Notes: generated by a model from the sequence alone, not told the origin. A stretch of 64,000 nt of DNA from Rosa chinensis (GCF_002994745.2 NC_037092.1:75835824-75899823); one strand, 5' to 3'; positions 12,144 through 24,291 are shown, numbered from the stretch's first letter. Program-made: numbers and translations.

Positions 12144-12474
12144 TTTTTTTTTTTTTTTGAAAGGGGTTTGGAACCCAGCCTAGCTGGGAGGCTCAGCCCC
12201 ACGCCTGGTTCCATTTATTATATTAATAGTAAAATTTTGCATCGGGGGGGACATAGCACCTATACCCCGAGCTACAGATAAACAATAACAATAATTCTCA
12301 TAGAGAACATCCTGTATTATAGCAGGTGTCTCCCCTAACCAAACCTCATCAACGGAACAACTACTAGCGAGATGTGCAAGCCTATTTGCAACACCATTTG
12401 CTTCACGGTAAATATGTCGGATTCGAATGGATTGGAAAGCGTCAAAATATTCTTTACAATCAAGCAATATAACC
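12144..12474 (-). mobile_element. 5'-truncated LINE fragment with RNase H relic
   Basis: Read on the minus strand it ends in a run of about 16 A. A 13-14 bp duplication, CAGATACGCCAATT, flanks it (12130-12143 and 12474-12487), the hallmark of target-primed reverse transcription. The plus-strand-left piece is therefore the 3' end. The frame on 12485-12180 (minus) gives a piece like the C-terminal RNase H domain of plant LINEs, with an IRHIYREANGVANRLAHLAS stretch. Only the last third of that domain survives. It lies inside the LTR element at 11392-14795. Confidence 0.82.
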
Positions 12475-14216
12475 AGATACGCCAATTATTATTAGTAGTT
12501 CATATTTAGTGATGTTTTTTTTTTAAGAAACATGAATTTTGATTCTACAATGTGCTTTAATTACTATGTCGCTCATATATGTGTATAAATGAGTAAGTTG
12601 AATCCATAATAGAAATCTGGTTATATTGCTTGATTTGGGTTAGCACCAAATTGGCCATATATTTTTAGGTTAAGATTGTTTCCATATAAATTAATATGCA
12701 TATGTTCAAATATCTTTTGCATTTCTTGATGGAGGCATTGATCTCAACTTACATATTGCATTTCTTAATGACATCATGAGGAAGAAAAGTTATTATTGCA
12801 TATTAGATGAATTGAGCATGTATATGTATATTTAATCTTCTAGGGTTGCATGAGACTTGATATGTTCTAACATGTTATAGTATTAATATCTAGATTTGAT
12901 TTTCTATGATTGATTATACATATATAAAGTGACATGACTTTTGATCATTTGCATTTTCGATGGTTTTGTCATGAAACATATATTTGATATAAATTGAAAA
13001 TTTACATGATCATAGACAAGATCAGAATGGCAAGGCAATTAAATTGAGCAAGCATGTTTATATATGTAATAACTAATGAGAAGATGATTATTAGATTAAA
13101 GTTTTAGGCACCGTACCAGTTATATACTATGCTTGTCAACTATCTGATCTATGAATATCAGAAAATGCAAGCTTATTGAAAGCCTTTGTGAATTAAGTTT
13201 CATTGCATGATATTCATCAAAATATAAAAATAAGCATTAAGCTTGAAAGCGTCTATAGAATGAATATATATCTAATATAAAAATGAATTTGACATAATAC
13301 TAGTTGAAATGTCAATAGAAAATCCAAATCCAAATTTTAGATGGATCCTACGTTTATGGATAAGAAATTCATTGATAGTCTTCCCTATCAAAGGGAATTT
13401 GCCAAGTAAATAATGACAATGATGATTACGGGTTCATTGAGATATAGCTATGTGATATAAATTATAAGTGACGGTGTAAACTATTAATTCTAAGGTGTCA
13501 TGATAAAACTTGATTGACCAATTAAAAAAGCACTTGTAAATCTTTAAATTTACAAGGATTTGATGGATGATACATCAAATGGGATGGGGAAGTCCATTAT
13601 TTTGATCACCAATGATGGAAACTCAACTCAACACTTAAAACATCAAGCCTTGAGTTCAATGAGCAAAGTACATCATTTGTTGTTATTACAAGTACTAAAA
13701 TAAATGAATGAATATATGTTTCTACATATATATAATATCCATCCAAAGGTAAAGTAGTGCTTGGTACCTGTAATGTATGGTGGAGGTTGAGTTTATAAAA
13801 CTCTTAATAAGCATGATGGAAAGTACAATAGTTACTGGGATACTACATGCTTACCTATATGAGTGTGAAGGTGGTGCCACCTTCTATGCGACTTGGACTA
13901 GTCTCTAGAGCACTCATGAAATAGGATATAGACACAAGGTCAATCGACTTATCGGCTTGTAGAAACAGTTTAAAGGGAGTAGAAAGATAGTGTGTGAAAT
14001 GTGTCCCGTTAAGTCACATAGAATCGCAAGTTCAAAGCTAAGGCCTCTTCGCCATTCTGACTTAAGTTTGATGTGTTCTTACTAAGCTCAGGTTCAAGTC
14101 CACAAGACACCTTAGTTTATGCACTAAGCTTTCCAAGATTATGCTCAAGAATTTCCAAAAAGTTTTTTAAAATCATATTTTCATTATATCTTTATATTTT
14201 GAAAATGGTGGAGAAT

Positions 14217-14795
14217 TGTTGGAGAGATTTTTAAATTATTATCTTTGATAAATAAATGAAAAGGTGTCATTTAGGTTTGCACCTTTTGGATTTATTAGAG
14301 TGAAGTGATATGACCAAAATTCAAATGATACAAATGAAAAGGTACCTTACCATTTGAAAGGGTACATATACTTCTATATAAATGATTCATTCTCTATAGA
14401 ATGGGATAATCCAAGACAATCCCAGAGAATCCTAAGAAGATCTAAGCCTCTAATATTCACCATTTTCATGTTTTATTACACATAAAACTACTAGAAACTA
14501 ATTGTGCACAATTAGTTTTTATTCAAAAAAAAAAAAATAGTGCACAATTAGTTTCTAGTAACCTTGAGCAATCTTGTAAACCTTCTTTTGAGTGTTTAGG
14601 TTGGTTTTCGGGAGTGCAAAACGCAGACCAACAACAGCATTGTGCTGGGCTTCATTGAATCCTAAAGACATATTTGATTAATCCCCTTTACACATTTGAT
14701 AGTGGGGCAAATAATGTCTTAAAGAAAGCGTTGCTACAACGTGTCTTAGAAGCATAAACTCTCTCATAATCCATACTCACAAATTTGTTCTAACA
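14217..14795 (+). repeat. Right LTR of the 11.4-14.8 kb element
   Basis: Pairs with 11392-11952 and ends ...TTGTTCTAACA just before the TATAT duplication. It carries an extra A-run with a local repeat of the TAGTGCACAATTAG region near 14502-14556. Confidence 0.88.
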
Positions 14796-15308
14796 TATAT
14801 GAAGACGTACAAGTATATGAGTTTCAAAAACCAATAACGTTTATCCTGCCTTTTCCATTTCTAGTTTCATCCCTTGTAATGTATCTAAAAACAATTGGTC
14901 TAAACATGCATATTTGTCCATTGATGAGAGCGCCACTCTGCTCAAAACCTAGTCGGCTATCCACCTAGGTTTAAGGTACCAACAACGTCAATTAATGTCG
15001 ATCCCAAAATCGACCAATAAATATATGAAGACGTGCAAGTATATGAGTTTGAATTGAGTACCATGCGCTACAAATTTATGAAGATGTACAAGTATATGAG
15101 TCTAAAAACCAAGAACGTTTATCCTACCTTTTTCCTTTTTGGTTTCCATTTTAATCTATAGAAAAAATATTGGTTTAAACAAGCATATATATCCATTATG
15201 CAACAGGTAGATAAATACATAATGACAAATTTGAATTGAGTACACGATACAAATTTTAATACCTTTGGATTGATAAATTTTAATGTATCTGACAAAGATT
15301 GGTCTAAA
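14796..15308. repeat. Diverged repeat unit also seen at 11170-11391 and 27518-27770
   Basis: The stretch contains ACCAACAACGTCAATTAATG, GAAGACGTGCAAGTATATGA and ATTGAGTACCATG blocks. The same blocks occur at 11170-11391, split by the LTR element, and in part at 27518-27770. Parts recur again at 16959-17009 and 17228-17340. It behaves as an older repeat into which the younger elements inserted. No coding frame was found. Confidence 0.6.
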
Positions 15309-16948
15309 GGTGCGACTATTGCCACCCACTAACTATTTTGTTCACCCTACAAGTTTTTGATTTATTGAAAGACTAAAATACCCCAATATAAAATTACAAT
15401 AAAGAAAAATATCTTATTAAAAAATCCTACAAAACACATACTTAAACTTCATTTTTAATCTTTTCATTCATCGTTAAACACTAATTCTTTCTTAGCATTC
15501 ATCTTCTGCAATCGTTTTCGTGTTATGCTAATAATTTTTATGCCTAAAAAATATATCATATTAACGCTAACATGGAGCCTAAAAATGAGATAATTACGTT
15601 TTTGTTTTCATGTTTCTTCGTTTATGATCGAAGAAATGAAAATTACACATGGGCGTTGTCCCTTCACTATCACTCTCACTTTGAAATTAATCACTTGCTG
15701 TCAAATTGACCTACCCTTTTCATTTATTGCTGCTTTGGAATCCATGCCGTGCAAACCGCACCTTTTTCTGTATGTATATTGGCCCCTGTTATGGGTTTAA
15801 GTGGGGTTTGGTTATAGCTTACGATGGCACCCGTTATGCAGGTTTGTGTTCTCTTTCTAACTACTTCCATTAAAACTCGAAGTTTTGCCTCCTTTTGTTG
15901 TCAAATTTTGTTGTGCTTTGCTTAGTTATCTATGACTACTTTGAGTTTTGTTGATAAAGATGTTTTCTTGAAAATTGGAACCAAATTCTTGATTCGGTGC
16001 CCACTTGCTAATATTGAAGGAAAGTGGGTTTCTTCAATTCTGAGTTGTGATAGAAATTAGCTCTGCTAGGAAATGTGCATGAAGGGTGTTTGATATAATG
16101 CCTCTATGAATAAGCATACAACTGGAGGTTGTTGCTAATATTGAAGGAAAGTGTGCTTTGCTTAGATATTTATGGTACTTTTGGTTTTGTTGATAAAGAT
16201 GTTTACTTGAAAGTTGAAACCAAATTCTTGATTTAGAGTGCTGCCCACTTGCCAATATTGAAGTAAAATGGGTTTCTTTAATTCTGAGTCATGATGGAAA
16301 TTAGCTCTTTTAAGAAATGTGCATGAGCGGTGTTTGATATAATGCCTCTATGAATAAATATACAACTAAAGGTTGTTGCTAATATTAAAGGAAAGTGGGT
16401 TTCTTTAATTATGAGTCGTGATGGAAATTAGCTCTTTTAAGAAATGTGCATGAGCGGTGTTTGATATAATGCCTCTATGAATAAATATACAACTAAAGGT
16501 TGTTGCTAATATTAAAGGAAAGTGGGTTTCTTTAATTATGAGTCGTGATGGAAATTAGCTTTGCTAGAAAATGTGCATGAATGGTGTTTCTTATAATGCC
16601 TCTATGAATGAGTATGCAATTGGAGGTTGTTGTTTGCTCTCAGTTTGAGTTCTTTAGATGTCCAGTTGAATATTTCAATGAAATACTGTTGGAAAGTTTA
16701 AGCTTTAATTTTCTATACTTTTTCCGATACCTGAGTGAATGTATCAGGTAAAAATTAGCTCTGCTAAGGTAAAGAGAACAAGAACCTGCATAGTTTTCGA
16801 GTGCCGTAGTAAGCTATATTGGAAAAGGGTATTTTAGATACTGTAAATGGGTGAACAAAGTAAACTTAGAATTAAAAACTATATATTTAGGGTGAGAAGA
16901 GAATGTAAGGTGAACAAAGTAGTTAATAGGGTGGCAATACCCGCACCC
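15309..16948. mobile_element. Mutator-like element (non-autonomous)
   Basis: The left end GGTGCGACTATTGCCACC faces the right end, whose reverse complement is GGGTGCGGGTATTGCCACC. The similarity continues through a TTTGTTCACC block, giving terminal inverted repeats of about 40 bp. A 9-10 bp direct repeat, TTGGTCTAAA, flanks it at 15299-15308 and 16949-16958, the size typical of Mutator-like elements. No MURA-type transposase frame is present. The interior carries the 127-bp tandem repeats at about 16254-16634. Confidence 0.85.
16254..16634. repeat. 127-bp minisatellite inside the MULE
   Basis: Units start at about 16254, 16381 and 16508, exactly 127 bp apart. Each contains AATATTRAAG, GGGTTTCTTTAATT, GGAAATTAGCT and AATGCCTCTATGAATAA. 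A more diverged unit interrupted by other sequence lies at about 16000-16253. The two central copies are almost identical. Confidence 0.88.
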
Positions 16949-17009
16949 TTGGTCTAAACATCATCTTTGTAACATTGATCATCCAAAATATAGAATGACA
17001 AATTTGAAT

Positions 17010-17227
17010 TGTGGGGTGGTCAAATATTTTGTTCCTGTAATTATGGCAAATAAATTAGTCATGAATACGGCAATAATTTCAGCCATAAATGCGATAGTGA
17101 TTGCAGCCATGAAGTGCGATAATACGCAATGATTGCAGCTATAAATACGGCAGTAATTATAGTAATAAGTGCAGCAATCATTGCAGCATTATGTATGACA
17201 ATTATTATAGGCATAAGTGGTGATAAA
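17010..17227 (+). mobile_element. Truncated LTR of the TGTGGG(G) family
   Basis: It starts TGTGGGGTGGTCAAATATTT and follows the LTR at 26626 closely for about 220 bp, to ATAAGTGGTGATAAAT. It then switches abruptly into the older repeat seen at 15225-15308. The 3' part of the LTR is missing. Flanks show no convincing target duplication. Confidence 0.65.
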
Positions 17228-17806
17228 TTTGAATGACAAATTTGAATTGAGTACAAGATACAAATTTTAAAATCTTTGAATTGAGAAATTTTACTATATT
17301 TGACAAAGAGTGGTCTAAACATCATCTTTGTAACATTGATTGACAGGACCTGCCTCGAATTCACCTTGAAATCCGAGGTGGCCCTATGAGGCCCACCTTA
17401 AGAATAACTCTATCAAAAATTTGGCAGAGTCACAAAAATGGACTATTCAAAACCTGTAGAAAACACATTGCACTTCTACCAAACCAACTTTACTCTCCTG
17501 GAGCCACCTTGCTCCCCAAATTCCAACAACTCCACAATATACAGAAATCCAAAAAATAATATGTTCCAAATACACAAGTAAAACCCTCAAACTTTATAAC
17601 AATCGAATGTCCCACAGGTTATCAGAGTGGTCTAAGGAAAAAATATAAAAATAATACACTAAGTAGGTTAGCAAGTAACTTATGAATGATAGGTATCAGT
17701 GGTGGTGCTAAGCCACAGCTCCTAATACCGAACAACTACATTGCGAACTGGGCATTTGAAACCAAAGGGTCCAGGGGAAAGCATATAAAAAAACGTTAGC
17801 GTGAGT
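17141..17806 (+). repeat. Left arm of a ~0.75-kb inverted repeat (outer part)
   Basis: From ATAAATACGGCA onward this segment matches the reverse complement of 24375-25052, including GACAGGACCTG, CTCTCCTGGAGCCACC and AAATTCCAACAACTC. The arm continues at 20797-20879, after the 17807-20788 transposon. Confidence 0.8.
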
Positions 17807-18628
17807 CAAGGTTAGAAAAATCGCTAGGCGCTAGTCGGGCGGTGGGCTAGGGAGGAGCGCCCAGCGCCTAGGCGGTTTTGTATTTTTTAATTTTAATTTT
17901 ATTTTTATAGGTTTTATTTATGTAATTAAAATATATAAATTTATAAAGGGTAATAAACTAAATATTTATTATTCTCAAGAAAAAAATAAACTAAATATTT
18001 ATTTAATTAAATAGAGGTAGCAGAGAGGTGTATTCAATTATCCAACAGAACAAAAAGAAGCAGTATGCAATTATAATTATACTTCTTGTTGCCCTGCACA
18101 TAGGGATGGCAAAAATCCCCATCAGGTAGGGTACCCATAGGATATTTGACCCTAACGGGGAGAAATTTGGGGGAAATCGGGTAACGGGGATAGAGATCCC
18201 CAGTATTCAAATTCTAAAATCAGGTATGGGGCAGGGATGATATTTTGATCCCCATCCCCATACCCCCCCAATAAGAATTATCTGAAATACACACACACAC
18301 ACATATATTATTTATAAATAAATATTTATGCAAACTTCATCTTTTTGTCAATATTTATATTCTGTTAATAAATATGGCTAATTACTATTTAATACCCTGT
18401 GGTTTGAGTCCAATATCGATTCAGTCCCTCGACTTTCAATTTTATCAAAAACACTCTTGTATTACCAAATCTCATCTAATAGGTCATTCCGTCAATAATC
18501 CGTCAATTGGAGCTGTTAACTCGCTGACGAGGCATGCCATGTCAGATTATGTGGGCCCCACCTATCAAGCAAAATGTCAAAATTACCCCTGCCTCTCTCC
18601 CAGCTCCCAGCTCCCACACCCACACACC

Positions 18629-18742
<114 letters not shown>

Positions 18743-18769
18743 GCCGAAAATAATGGCCTTCTTCTCAAA

Positions 18770-19240
18770 TCAAAACCAAATCTTCAGACCAAATTTAGGT
18801 TGGGTTTTTCTGATTTTATTCAATTGAATCGGAATGGTGGTGAAGATGATGAAGCGGTGGCCATGGCTGCCGCTAAATACGAGGAAGTATGAGGTGAGGC
18901 TGCTGGTGCGACTGGAGGGGTGAGATCTGGTGTAGAAGTGGCCGGCATCGCGGATGTGTCCAGCGAGGAACATGTTGTCTGGGTACTCTTGGTCGATGTA
19001 GGCAATCTGAAACAGGGGTCTCAAGGCCCTCTGGAATAGACGAACTTGGTTCAGCTCCGCATGAAACCGGAGATTTTGCCTCTTCTTCGCAGAGGACGAT
19101 AACGACGACGAGATGGTGGTTTGAAATTCATCAGTGTCCTCCACCTCTTCCTCCTTCGATGAAGACGACTACTACGCCGCCACCGACATGGCCTCCTCCT
19201 CCGATGAATTCAACACCGTCTCCCACGAGTTGGCGCTCAT
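18770..19240 (-). pseudogene. Gene-like fragment inside the MULE, unidentified
   Basis: On the minus strand an ATG at 19240 opens MSANSWETVLNSSEEEAMSV and is followed at once by two in-frame stops. The same frame then runs on without a stop through an acidic, Ser-rich stretch into LRFHAELNQVRLFQRALRPL and AYIDQEYPDNMF. It ends towards 18770. GC content and codon choice are higher than the surrounding TE sequence, which suggests a captured host exon. I do not recognise the family. The opposite strand also carries a shorter open frame, so orientation is uncertain. Confidence 0.3.
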
Positions 19241-20229
19241 GATCAGAGAGCGAGAGAGAGAGAGATATTGTTTTATCCTTGGGAGATCGCCTTCACTGTG
19301 TTTGATGCAAGTCTCAGTTTCTGTTCTTCTTCTTTTAATTCAATTTGATTCTAGGTGGTCAATTCTGTTGAAAATTTTTAGTCGTTTTTTGTCTATGTTG
19401 GAGTTTAATGTTATTGGTGAATTGGGTTTGATGGTGTGAGACTGGAGGTGGAGGCGTAGAGAACGTCTGGAGTCTTGGGATAGTCGGAGGTCGGAGATGG
19501 AGGGGCGGCCATTGCAGAGGAGGTGGCGGTTCTCTCTCTATGGCCTGGGCCTGGGCAAGCCGAGTTCTTCTGGAGCTGGGAGAGAGGCAGGGGCAATTTT
19601 GACATTTTGCGTGATAGGTGGGGCCCACATAATCTGACATGGCATGTCTCGTCAGCGAGTTAACGACTCCAATTGACGGATTATTGACTGAATGACCTAT
19701 TAGATGAGATTTGGTAATACAGGGATGTTTTTGATGAAATTAAAAGTCAAGGGACTGAATCGATGTTGGACTCAAACCACAGGGTACTAAACAGTAATTA
19801 GCCCTAATAAATATGTTCAAAAAAATGAAGATTCTTTTAATAAAAAATCTTTATCAACATGTTAATTTTCCTTGATTGAAATAAGAAATTTATTTTATTT
19901 TGATGTTTGATTTTATCTTCATATTTTACAATCCATAATTATTTGTATAAATTTTTATATAATAAATTAGTAATTTTGTTAACAGGGATTGTGGCGGGTA
20001 CGGGGACCTAATCCCCAATGGGAATGGGGACGGGGAATCCCTAGTATCTTATTACGGGGATTGGGGAGGGTAAGGGGATGGATAATGAAGTCGGGTATGG
20101 GGATGGTAATTTAATCCCCTTACCCTACCCTCCCCATTGCCATCCCTACCTGCACACGTGTGTCGATCTTATCCTTCTCTCTGCCAACTAAATATAGCCA
20201 CAGAGAGCCTTTGACACAATTAACAACCC

Positions 20230-20345
<116 letters not shown>

Positions 20346-20796
20346 CGAAACCAGTAGCCACCATCTCCGCCTTCTCTCTTCATCAATTTGTCATTAACAG
20401 AATGCATTTCATAGTGGGAGAATGCATTAATCATTACCAAGAGTCCAAGAATAGAGGCGCGGAGGAGGCGTGGAGCTGCGGTGGCTCTGGGGAGCTGCGT
20501 TGGAGGTGTGGAGCAGAAGTGCGGTGGCTTGGTGGGGAGAGCGAATAAAAGCTTCGGTCTATTTTTTCAGTTATGGAGTCGAATGAGTTTTAGGTTTCAC
20601 TGATGTCGTGTTTAGGATTTGGGAAGGGGGGAAAAAAAGAAAAAAAGAATGAAGAAACCGCCTAGCCGCCCAGAACGCCCAGGCCGCCCAAATCCTATCC
20701 GCCTAAGGCTTCTGATTTGCCACTACTCACCTCGGTCTGCTGCCTCCCAGCGCCTAGGCAGCCTGGGCGGCCGAGTTTTAGAACATTGGCGTGAGT

Positions 20797-20879
20797 GGAC
20801 AAAAATAAGTAAGTGTAAAAAAAAAGGATTTTATACTTTCCCACATTTATTCCTTTATAAAATCCAATGCATGCAACAT
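20797..20879 (+). repeat. Left inverted arm, inner part
   Basis: GACAAAAATAAGTAAGTG through CCAATGCATGCAA matches the reverse complement of about 24292-24374. It directly continues the arm at 17141-17806 once the 17807-20788 transposon and its duplication are removed. Confidence 0.8.
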
Positions 20880-22076
20880 TTATAAAACATATTTCCTTAA
20901 GCTCGAAAACTTGTGAAAACATACCAGCCCTGAGGGTTAAGAAACATCGAACTAGCCCCGCTAGTCAAGTAACAGTAGAGTATAGAGAAGAAGTTATCAC
21001 CATACGAGTAAGGGAGCCTCCCATGCTCTTTGCTCAACTCACCTACAAACACATAGTAAGCGGGGAGAAGTACTAATAGGCTAGCCAGAAATAAAATAAA
21101 ACAACCAAGCAGGCCCGAACCTGAGATTTTCAGACCTGAGGCAACTCTAAAAATTGGGCCCTCAAATTATAGTGTGCATTTAATTTAATTTTTTTTCATA
21201 AGGATTTTTCAGAACTAATGTTTTAATACAATAATAAAAGATTCTAAATTATTTATATTATAATTAAATAATAAAGCCAAATATATTCCAAATTAAAATT
21301 TAAAAATGTTTCATATTAAAATTATAAAAAATGAATTAGAGATGTTTTAAACCGAAATTCTCTATATAAATAGGATTACCAAATGATTTATTGTATAAAA
21401 AAGATTACCAAAACACCTAGGTATATAGCTCCAAAATATACCTTGATGTTTTGGGAATCCAATTTATCTAATAAATCTTTAGTTAATTGTATTTATATAA
21501 TAAATTTTGTACGGCTTTCTACCTTTTTTTTTTTTTGTTTTTTTGTTTTTTTTAGTACTGATGGATTATGGGCTTTAACATTCATTTATGGGTTAAATAC
21601 TATTTACTCCCTGAACTTTTAGGAAAAAAACAGTTCAGTCCCTACCTTTTCAATTTCACACATTTACTCCCTCATCTCTCAATTTTGAACCAATAGGTCA
21701 ATTCCGTCAAAAAACTCTATTAAAATGTCTATTATACCCTCAGTTCATCTTTTTCTTATTCTTAATTTATTTTTTTTATCTTTTTTTTCCTTTTCTGTTT
21801 ATCTCTTCTTCTTCCACCTCTCTTCTCCTTCAACATCAAAATTTCTAAAGCGACCAAATCAATCCAAAACACAAAACCTCTCTTCTTCTGCTCAATCAAA
21901 AAAAGGAAAAAACAAAACAAAACAAAAGAGAAAAAAATCTTTAAAAAAAATTAATTAATTAATTAAAAAATTTGAGGGTAGAATAGATATTTTTGGTCAG
22001 AGAATAACAAATTGGACCCATTGGTCCAAAATTGAGAGATGAGGGAGTAAACATGTGAAATTGAAAAGGCAGGGAC

Positions 22077-22617
22077 TGTTGGAGGTGAAAAATTCCGTCG
22101 AGGAGTTTGACCCAACAATTAATGCGGACTGGAGCGGAAGCTGACCTGGGAACAATCGAGAAGATTCCTTCAAGCGTTGACTAGAAGTTTGACCGTCGGC
22201 TCTAGGAGGAGGGGGGGTATCTGCAGAAAACTCTCTGATGCCTAAGTCAGTATGTTTCTTAGTAGTGGAGTAGAGAGAATTGGAATTCGATGGATTACCT
22301 GGACGTCGAGCCTCCTTTATATAGGCGATGACTTACTTCGGGAATAAGCCGCCATTATTTCTGCTTTGATGGCTGCATTTATTTACACATTTATAATGAT
22401 AATTATTACTGCACTAATAACAGTTAATCATTGCGTACTTACGACCGTCATTCATTGCGTATTTATCATAGTCATTCATTGCGCACTTATAATCATAATC
22501 ATTGTGCGTAGTTAATGTCGTAATAATCGCCGCATTCGTGACTGAAATTTAACGTCATACTAACTACGAAGTTAATCGCCTTAATTACGGGCCCAGCAAA
22601 ATTTGACCACTCCCACA
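22077..22617 (-). repeat. 3' LTR of the 22.1-23.8 kb element
   Basis: TGTTGGAGGTGAAAAATTCC to CCACTCCCACA on the plus strand. It has a TATATAA-like box on the minus strand (CCTATATAAAGGAG). Confidence 0.92.
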
Positions 22618-22722
22618 ATGCCCCCAAATTTTCTCTTTGGACATTCGTCCTAAGAGGAAATTTCCATTCTCTGGCTGTTTTGAATCTTGCCTTGAATATT
22701 TCCTCGAGCCTTGGTCGTCCCG

Positions 22723-22905
22723 ATTCTGTCCTTGAGCCCTAGCCGCTCCGATTCTTTCCTCAGGCCCTGGCCGCCCCAATTCTTTCCTCGGGCCCTGGCC
22801 GCCCCAAATCTTTCCTCGGGCCTTGGTCACCTTGAATCTTTCCTCGGGCCCTGGCCGTCTCGATTCTTTCCTCGGGCCCTAGCCGCCTCGATTCTTTCCT
22901 CAAGG
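22723..22905. repeat. 28-bp minisatellite in the LTR element interior
   Basis: About six and a half units of 28 bp are built on ATTCTTTCCTCGGGCCCTGG plus CCGCCCC-like sequence. Because 28 is not a multiple of 3, the long open frame across it changes phase between units and is not credible as a protein. Confidence 0.88.
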
Positions 22906-23238
22906 CGAAGATTTATTTTTAGCATGAGACATGGAATTGCCCCCATTTCCCATGAATCCAATCAACAACATTTTATTCTCCTTGGCCTCCGGTCTTGGGT
23001 ATTTACTCTGGCCACCAGCCTTACACATACATTTCAACAACACTGACCACAAATATATTTCAAATATAAAAGGCAAAAGTCCGAATAGAAAGAACGCTAG
23101 TCTACGTTACCCAGACTTTTGTCACTTCGGGCTTGTATTCCATCACTCCCAGTCCTTAGTGACAGAAATAGGATCCCGTTAGGGGCAGCTCCCGCCATCA
23201 CTTTTTAGGGAAAAGTGCTTCCCACAGACGGCGCCACT

Positions 23239-23778
23239 TGTTGGAGGTGAAACATTCCGTAGAGGAGTTTGACCCAACAATTAATGCGGACTGGAGCGGC
23301 AGCTGACCTGGGAACAATCGAGAAGATTCCTTCAAGCGTTGACCAGGAGTTTGACCGTCGGCTCTAGGAGGAGGGGGGTACCTGCAAAAAACCCTCTGAT
23401 GCCTAAGTTAGTACGTTTCTTAGTAGTGGAGTAGAGAGAATTAGAATTCGATGGATTACCTGGACGTCGAGCCTCCTTTATATAGGCGATGACTTGCTTC
23501 GAGAACAAGCCGCCATTATTTCTACTTTGATGGCTGCATTTATTTACACACTTATAATGATAATTATTACTGCACTAATAACAGTTAATCATTGTGTACT
23601 TACGACCGTCATTCATTGCGTATTTATCATAGTCATTCATTGCGCACTTATAATCATAATCATTGTGCGTAGTTATTGTCGTAATAATCGCCGCATTCGT
23701 GACTGAAATTTAACGTCATACTAACTACGAAGTTAATCGCCTTAATTGCGGGCCCAGCAAAATTTGACCACTCCCACA
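23239..23778 (-). repeat. 5' LTR of the 22.1-23.8 kb element
   Basis: Matches 22077-22617 almost base for base. The adjoining 23221-23238 is the primer-binding site read on the minus strand. Confidence 0.92.
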
Positions 23779-24291
23779 GGGACTGAACTGTTTTTTCCCT
23801 GAAAGTTCAGGAGGTAAACAGTATTTAACCCTTCATTTATATTGTCTGTCTTGTGGAGATTGAGATGCAAGGCATACACATGTGCACATTTATGACATTT
23901 ATTTAGTTATTTATCCACATATAATTGTATAAAAGTTTTCATGGGCCCATGAATGTGGGTTGGATGTCAGTGCTTTCCTTTGATTACGTAAAGGACTGTA
24001 TTCAGTTAATAACCCGACAGGTAGTTGCTTCTTCAGTCATAGACGTAGAAAAAATCTCATCTTTTGGGCCTCCTGAATTTTAGGGCCTGAGGTAGCCGAC
24101 TCACAGGCCTCGCCTCAGGTCCGGCCCTGCAACCCAGGTATGGTGGAGTAAAATCATATATTCATATCTGAGCATAGCAAACTCATATCCGAAATTCATG
24201 ACGGAAATCCAATCAATAAATGAAATTATAATCCGAAACTAAAATATATGCTTAATAAATGAAACGATAAATGAATAAATCAATAATTCAA

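Larger units (their letters stand above)
11392..14795 (+). mobile_element. Non-coding LTR element (LARD/TRIM-like), complete ends
   Basis: Two LTRs start TGTTGGAGAGAT and end TTGTTCTAACA (11392-11952, 561 bp; 14217-14795, 579 bp). The second is preceded by a purine-rich tract, AAAATGGTGGAGAAT, as expected for a polypurine tract in plus orientation. TATAT flanks the element at 11387-11391 and 14796-14800. The ~2.26-kb interior has no gag or pol frame, so it is non-autonomous. A LINE fragment inserted at 12144-12474 is younger than this element. A primer-binding site could not be recognised. LTR differences include an A-rich insertion (a run of about 13 A) in the right copy. Confidence 0.88.
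22077..23778 (-). mobile_element. Short non-autonomous LTR retrotransposon
   Basis: LTRs of 541 and 540 bp (22077-22617 and 23239-23778) are about 95% or more alike by eye and flanked by GGGAC (22072-22076, 23779-23783). Read on the minus strand, the 5' LTR (23778-23239) is followed by TGGCGCCGTCTGTGGG, a tRNA-primed site of the kind used by plant Ty3/gypsy (Tat-like) elements. The 3' LTR is preceded by the purine tract AAATTTGGGGGCAT. These fix the orientation. The 621-bp interior is only a 28-bp minisatellite plus unique sequence, with no gag or pol. It is probably the youngest layer of its nest. Confidence 0.93.
21590..23831. mobile_element. Foldback Mutator-like MITE, split by an LTR element
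   Basis: The ends are GGGTTAAATACTATTTACTC and (reverse complement of the right end) GGGTTAAATACTGTTTACCT. Inverted similarity continues through AACAGTTCAGTCCCT and TTTCAATTTCACA for well over 100 bp. The 9-bp duplication TTCATTTAT lies at 21581-21589 and 23832-23840. Removing the LTR element leaves about 0.54 kb, largely a stem-loop. Non-coding. Confidence 0.9.
21110..24129. mobile_element. hAT-type element (CAGGSCCG ends), outer layer of second nest
   Basis: The left end CAGGCCCGAACCTGAG and the reverse complement of the right end, CAGGGCCGGACCTGAG, are terminal inverted repeats. Flanking 8-mers CAACCAAG (21102-21109) and CAACCCAG (24130-24137) match at 7 of 8 positions, a slightly aged hAT duplication. 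Without its insert the element is about 0.8 kb, AT-rich and non-coding. It contains the MULE at 21590-23831. Confidence 0.82.

Noticed and set aside
22711..23182. Pro/Ser/Leu-rich open frames of 83-111 codons
   Set aside because: They read through a 28-bp minisatellite whose period is not a multiple of 3, in the interior of an LTR element.
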